From contig JAADYZ010000427.1 in NCBI GenBank assembly GCA_010092775.1, positions 1 through 9,096 on the forward strand: DNA of 9,096 nt, in the 5' to 3' direction. A model generated the notes under the pieces. It was given only the letters and a program-made list of their open reading frames with translations, had not been told where the DNA came from and searched no databases. A program made the translations under genes and the position numbers. Source of the DNA: Chloroflexota bacterium. Lineage in GTDB: Bacteria; Chloroflexota; Anaerolineae; Aggregatilineales; UBA3940. Of this stretch, positions 6,212-9,096 are shown piece by piece; the stretch's first letter is position 1; each line of letters begins with the position of its first letter.

Positions 6212-8326
6212 TTAAGCTGTGACTTCCGTTGTGCTGGCCAAGGATCGCAACCCCAGCCAGATTTTCTCAGGATAGAGCGGGGGCTGATGGATGCGCACCC
6301 CGGTCGCCTGTGTCACGGCATTGCCGATAGCAGCCGCTGTTCCGATCATGGCGATGTCAGGTGAGGCAGGTGCAGCCCCGTTGGCTGCTTCACCCTCCAA
6401 GATGCGAATATGCAGTCGGGGGGCATCATCCGCCCGATAGATACGATAGGGCCCTAAGGCCGGATTGGTGAAGCGCCCCGCGTCATCAAAGATCATCTCT
6501 TCGCTGACGGCAAAACCGGCTGAGCGCAACAAATTGGCATTCAGTTGTCGCTCATAATGTCTGCGTGTGATTATAGCGCCCGGTTCAACCACCAGCACGA
6601 TGTCGGTCACGACAAGCTGCCCAGTCACTGTATCGACTTTCACCGTAGCGATGGTCACGGCCAACCCTGCGCCCAAGCCAGCCACAGCCAGCCCGATCCC
6701 CCTTTTCATTGTGGGCTGATCTGGGTCTGTTTTCCACTCAAGCGATGTGCTGCGCTCTGGCCACTGAGCCAGGGCGGCGGCTTCATCAAAACAGCGTTGC
6801 AGGCGTTGAGGTTGGCGGGCGTTCTTCAAGCGCAGCTCGAAAGGGTCAATCCCTAGTTCTCTGGCAACGTGGTCAAGATGGCTTTCAACGGCCCAACCAA
6901 ACTGCGGGATGGCATCAGCCATAATGCGAGAAGCAGGCAAATTGGTGTAGACTGACTCCAGGCTGACCGAATGGGCGGGCCACAGGTAAGGGCCATGCAC
7001 CAACTGATGACGCAGGCGCTCAATGAGCAGGCGAATATGATGATCATCCGATCCAGCGTCGGCACGGGCCTGGGCCGCAATGGCTTGCATAGCGCCATCA
7101 CGATTTACTCCCAGTCGCAGGGTCATCTCTAGGGGAAAGCGCGCATGTTCGGTGTAGGAGTCGTTGTCAGCCCGCATCGTGAGCTTGACCGGGCGCCCAC
7201 TAACCCGGGTGAGATGTCCACACACTTTTAGCAGGTGTTGAGGCATCAGAGCGGCTTGTTCAGTGGCTTCGAGCAGAAAGCCAGGATCGCGGGGAGTGAC
7301 CAGAATGGTATGCGGCTGGACGGTGGTATGCCTACTGCGGATGCTACTGTAGTGTGCCTCAATCACATGAGGGCTAACCCCCAGAATGCCCACCGTATCG
7401 CCATCGCTGAAATTGGCCCGTGAGGCGATGTTATCGGAGCGACCTTCAAACAAGGGGGCTACATCAGGATTGTGGGCTGCCTCGATGCTCAAGGCAACCA
7501 TCTTGGGTTCGTAGTCCACCTCAATCAGGTCGATAGCTTGCTCAGCCAGTGCAGGCGTTTCAGCGGCAACAGCAGCTACCACATCACCGATGTAGCGCAC
7601 TGTGTCATCAAAATGGCCTGGTGCATCAAGCCCCTCAACCGGCCCAGCTAAGTCCTGCCGAGTCAGCACCGCGTGGACGCCATCCAAGGCGGCGGCTTTG
7701 CTCACATCAATCCGGGTGATTTGCGCGTGTGTGTGGCTGCTGTACAGAATGCGTGCCGTTAAAGTATTCTCTGGGGCTGCCTCGCCCACAATCATGGATT
7801 GGCCGGTCACGATGGCTCGCTGCTCCTCGCTGATGCTGAGCGCATCTGGGATGGGACCGGGGGACGCATCGCGCAGCGTGGCCGCAGCCCACAGAACGGC
7901 CTCTACAAACTGATCGTATGATCCACAGGCACACAAGACCCCGCTCAGACGGTCGCGGATTTGCTCATCGCTTGGCTCTGGTTCGGCGTCAAGTAGGGAC
8001 TTTGCTGTGATCAACATGCTGGGGGTGCAGAAATCACACTGGCTGGCACCTGTTTCGATCGCCGCTTGTTGCAGTGGGTGCAGTTCATCGCCTGTGCTTA
8101 AGGACTCCACAGTTGCGATCAAACGCCCGTCGGCTTGGGGGGCCAGCATCATACAGCTTGTGACGGCTTCACCATCAATCAATACGGTGCAGGCGCCACA
8201 GGCGCCCTGTCCACAGCCCTCTTTTGGCCCAGTCAACCCATGGGCGCGCAAGGCGGCCAACAGCGTTTGATTGGCCTGAACGTCCAGCGTGACGGGTTGG
8301 TCATTCAGCCAACATTTGATCTGCAT
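6212..8326 (-). CDS. [2Fe-2S] domain fused to a shortened, degenerate molybdenum-binding subunit homologue
   Basis: 704 residues. Residues 1-152 are a complete two-cluster ferredoxin module with ligands C38, C43, C46, C58 and C97, C100, C132, C134. Residues 170-693 match the molybdenum-subunit fold in order: VTGQSMIVGE (173-182), ARILYSSHTHAQI (191-203), VRYIGDVVAAVAAE (243-256), the SGRPVKL strand (376-382), VYTNLP (459-464), ARELGIDPFELRLKN (488-502), KRGIGLA (541-547), and a C-terminal EEMIFDDAGRFTNP (609-622) to GNAVTQATGVRI (668-679) section. The architecture follows XdhD (YgfN)-type proteins of about 950 residues, so roughly 250 residues are missing. The glycine loop (VGGGFGGK), the FRG arginine loop (here SRIMADAIPQ, 466-475) and the TDIGxG-to-VEVD central stretch are absent, and the GxKGxGE glutamate motif is not recognisable. 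The frame is continuous, so it looks functional but unlikely to hold molybdopterin normally. GGAGG lies 11 bases before the ATG. Likely partner: the upstream FAD subunit. Confidence 0.88.
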   Translation of the reverse strand: MQIKCWLNDQPVTLDVQANQTLLAALRAHGLTGPKEGCGQGACGACTVLIDGEAVTSCMMLAPQADGRLIATVESLSTGDELHPLQQAAIETGASQCDFCTPSMLITAKSLLDAEPEPSDEQIRDRLSGVLCACGSYDQFVEAVLWAAATLRDASPGPIPDALSISEEQRAIVTGQSMIVGEAAPENTLTARILYSSHTHAQITRIDVSKAAALDGVHAVLTRQDLAGPVEGLDAPGHFDDTVRYIGDVVAAVAAETPALAEQAIDLIEVDYEPKMVALSIEAAHNPDVAPLFEGRSDNIASRANFSDGDTVGILGVSPHVIEAHYSSIRSRHTTVQPHTILVTPRDPGFLLEATEQAALMPQHLLKVCGHLTRVSGRPVKLTMRADNDSYTEHARFPLEMTLRLGVNRDGAMQAIAAQARADAGSDDHHIRLLIERLRHQLVHGPYLWPAHSVSLESVYTNLPASRIMADAIPQFGWAVESHLDHVARELGIDPFELRLKNARQPQRLQRCFDEAAALAQWPERSTSLEWKTDPDQPTMKRGIGLAVAGLGAGLAVTIATVKVDTVTGQLVVTDIVLVVEPGAIITRRHYERQLNANLLRSAGFAVSEEMIFDDAGRFTNPALGPYRIYRADDAPRLHIRILEGEAANGAAPASPDIAMIGTAAAIGNAVTQATGVRIHQPPLYPEKIWLGLRSLASTTEVTA

Positions 8327-8416
8327 TAGTCCGCGTCCCTCCAGAGAATGCCATGTTGACCATCCGTCTTTAAGTATAGGAGAGACGCTCCGATTTCCCC
8401 ATAATTGCTTTCGACC
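8327..8416 (-). promoter_or_regulatory. 90-nt intergenic gap with ribosome binding site and possible weak promoter
   Basis: The only gap longer than 24 nt in the cluster. GGAGG at 8338-8342 serves the ATG at 8326. A TATACT hexamer on the minus strand at 8373-8378 resembles a -10 box, but I see no convincing -35 element at the expected distance. A short GGAG/CTCC hairpin near 8380-8392 lacks a T-run, so it is not a clear terminator. Read as a possible internal promoter or processing region. Confidence 0.25.
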
Positions 8417-9096
8417 TTAGGGGCTAATACCAATCTGGGCGAAGGCCGATTGAAGAGCCCGTTCGGCTAAACGCGGCGCTACCTGCCGACGGTAGTCTGC
8501 ACTGCCTTGAGCGTTGTCGATGAAGGAGGCCACTGGAATACGGCTGCCGATCAACGACGCAATAATCTCAGGTACGGCGTCAGTCAGTTCGTCTTCAGGG
8601 ACGGTCTCGCGCACCACGATCAGATCACGCAAGACGCCACCTAGCGCGATCGAAATCAACACTTGATCGATGCCTACCCGACAGGCGGTGCTGACGGCAC
8701 AGACAATAGGGCGATCTCCTGGTGTGCGGACCACATGCTCGTATGCAGCGCCGATCTCTTCCGCTGGGAGGCTGGCTGTGATCACCGTAATGATCTTCTG
8801 CTTCAGGCCACGCAAGCGGATTTCTTTGGCCAAGTCTTGCCAGAAATACATCTCTCCCGCCTGCCAGAAGACTTTGACGCGTGCCTTCAGCGCGGTGAGG
8901 GCAACACTGATCGGGCTGTGGACATCGCCACTAGCCAGGGAGCCGCCGACGGTTGCAGTGTTACGCAGCGTTTGCCCCCACATCTGTCGGGCAGCAACCG
9001 CCAAGACGCCTCCTGCGGCATCTTTCAAATCACGAGCGATCGTATGATAGTTGGCCATCGCACCCAGGGTGATCAAATTGCGCCGATAGGATACGC
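8417..9096 (-). CDS. FAD-binding subunit of a xanthine dehydrogenase-family protein (5' end cut by window)
   Basis: The frame is open from the window edge to a TAA at 8417-8419, giving 226 complete codons. Family members are about 260-290 residues, so some 50-60 N-terminal residues, including the first FAD-binding AGGTDL-type loop, lie outside. A TTG at 9076 is internal, not a start. Visible from that codon as residue 1: ITLGAMANYHTI (2-13), the second FAD loop RNTATVGGSLASGD (38-51), a VRTPGDRPIVC segment (116-126), IALGGVLRDLIVV (143-155), and the terminal helical CO-dehydrogenase flavoprotein C-terminal domain with ADYRRQVAPRLAERAL (193-208). Compared with the usual TIGGNLANxSPxGD, the second loop has Ser for Asn and lacks the SPxGD order, so flavin contacts may differ. 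It precedes the [2Fe-2S]/molybdenum fusion by 90 nt, the order seen for ygfM-xdhD in E. coli, and probably forms a complex with it. Confidence 0.88.
   Translation of the reverse strand, partial: VSYRRNLITLGAMANYHTIARDLKDAAGGVLAVAARQMWGQTLRNTATVGGSLASGDVHSPISVALTALKARVKVFWQAGEMYFWQDLAKEIRLRGLKQKIITVITASLPAEEIGAAYEHVVRTPGDRPIVCAVSTACRVGIDQVLISIALGGVLRDLIVVRETVPEDELTDAVPEIIASLIGSRIPVASFIDNAQGSADYRRQVAPRLAERALQSAFAQIGISP

Noticed and set aside
6212..8326. Interpretation of the shortened Fe-S/molybdenum fusion as a frameshifted pseudogene
   Set aside because: The frame is continuous over 704 codons, conserved segments appear in order in a single frame, and the missing motifs are not present in other frames. 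In-frame loss fits better than recent decay.
8350..8395. Inverted repeats in the 90-nt gap as a transcription terminator
   Set aside because: Stems are only 4-5 base pairs and no T-run follows on the minus strand.
1..9096. CRISPR arrays, tRNA or rRNA genes, insertion sequences, attachment sites
   Set aside because: No spaced direct repeats, cloverleaf or rRNA-like sequence, transposase motif or terminal inverted repeats were seen. Coding genes fill nearly the whole window.

Overview
The window is one block of tightly packed genes, all on the minus strand. It encodes proteins of the molybdenum hydroxylase (xanthine dehydrogenase / aerobic CO dehydrogenase) family, one of their maturation factors, and three proteins outside that family. 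Base composition by eye is moderately GC-rich (mid-to-upper 50s percent). The gene order and the protein variants would fit a Chloroflexota-like or other environmental bacterium, but no phylogenetic marker is present, so the host is a guess. Coding density is about 98%. Both ends of the window cut through genes.

In transcription order (right to left): (1) an FAD-binding subunit, 5' end missing (9096-8417); (2) a [2Fe-2S] domain fused to a shortened, motif-poor molybdenum-binding-subunit homologue (8326-6212); (3) an unrecognised 150-residue protein (6198-5746); (4) an XdhC/CoxF-type maturation factor (5742-4921); (5) a fused FAD-[2Fe-2S] electron-transfer subunit (4907-3480); (6) a 121-residue membrane protein (3455-3090); (7) a 569-residue protein with a nucleoside-phosphorylase/AMP-nucleosidase-like C-terminal half (3090-1381); (8) a well-conserved molybdopterin-binding catalytic subunit, 3' end missing (1366-1). 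Most junctions are 3-24 nt, or a 1-nt TAATG overlap. The only larger gap is 8327-8416.

Subunits 5 and 8 together supply FAD, two [2Fe-2S] clusters and a molybdopterin site, so they could form a complete hydroxylase, with XdhC probably loading or sulfurating the cofactor. Subunits 1 and 2 form a second, parallel set. Its [2Fe-2S] ligands are intact, but the molybdenum domain has lost the glycine-rich FGG loop, the conserved FRG arginine and a long central stretch, all without breaking the reading frame. The most interesting reading is that set 1+2 is an electron-transfer or assembly pseudoenzyme serving the true hydroxylase. The nucleoside-phosphorylase-like protein and its coupled membrane protein lie between the two halves of the true enzyme. 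That hints at purine or another N-heterocycle as substrate, but the sequence does not prove it.
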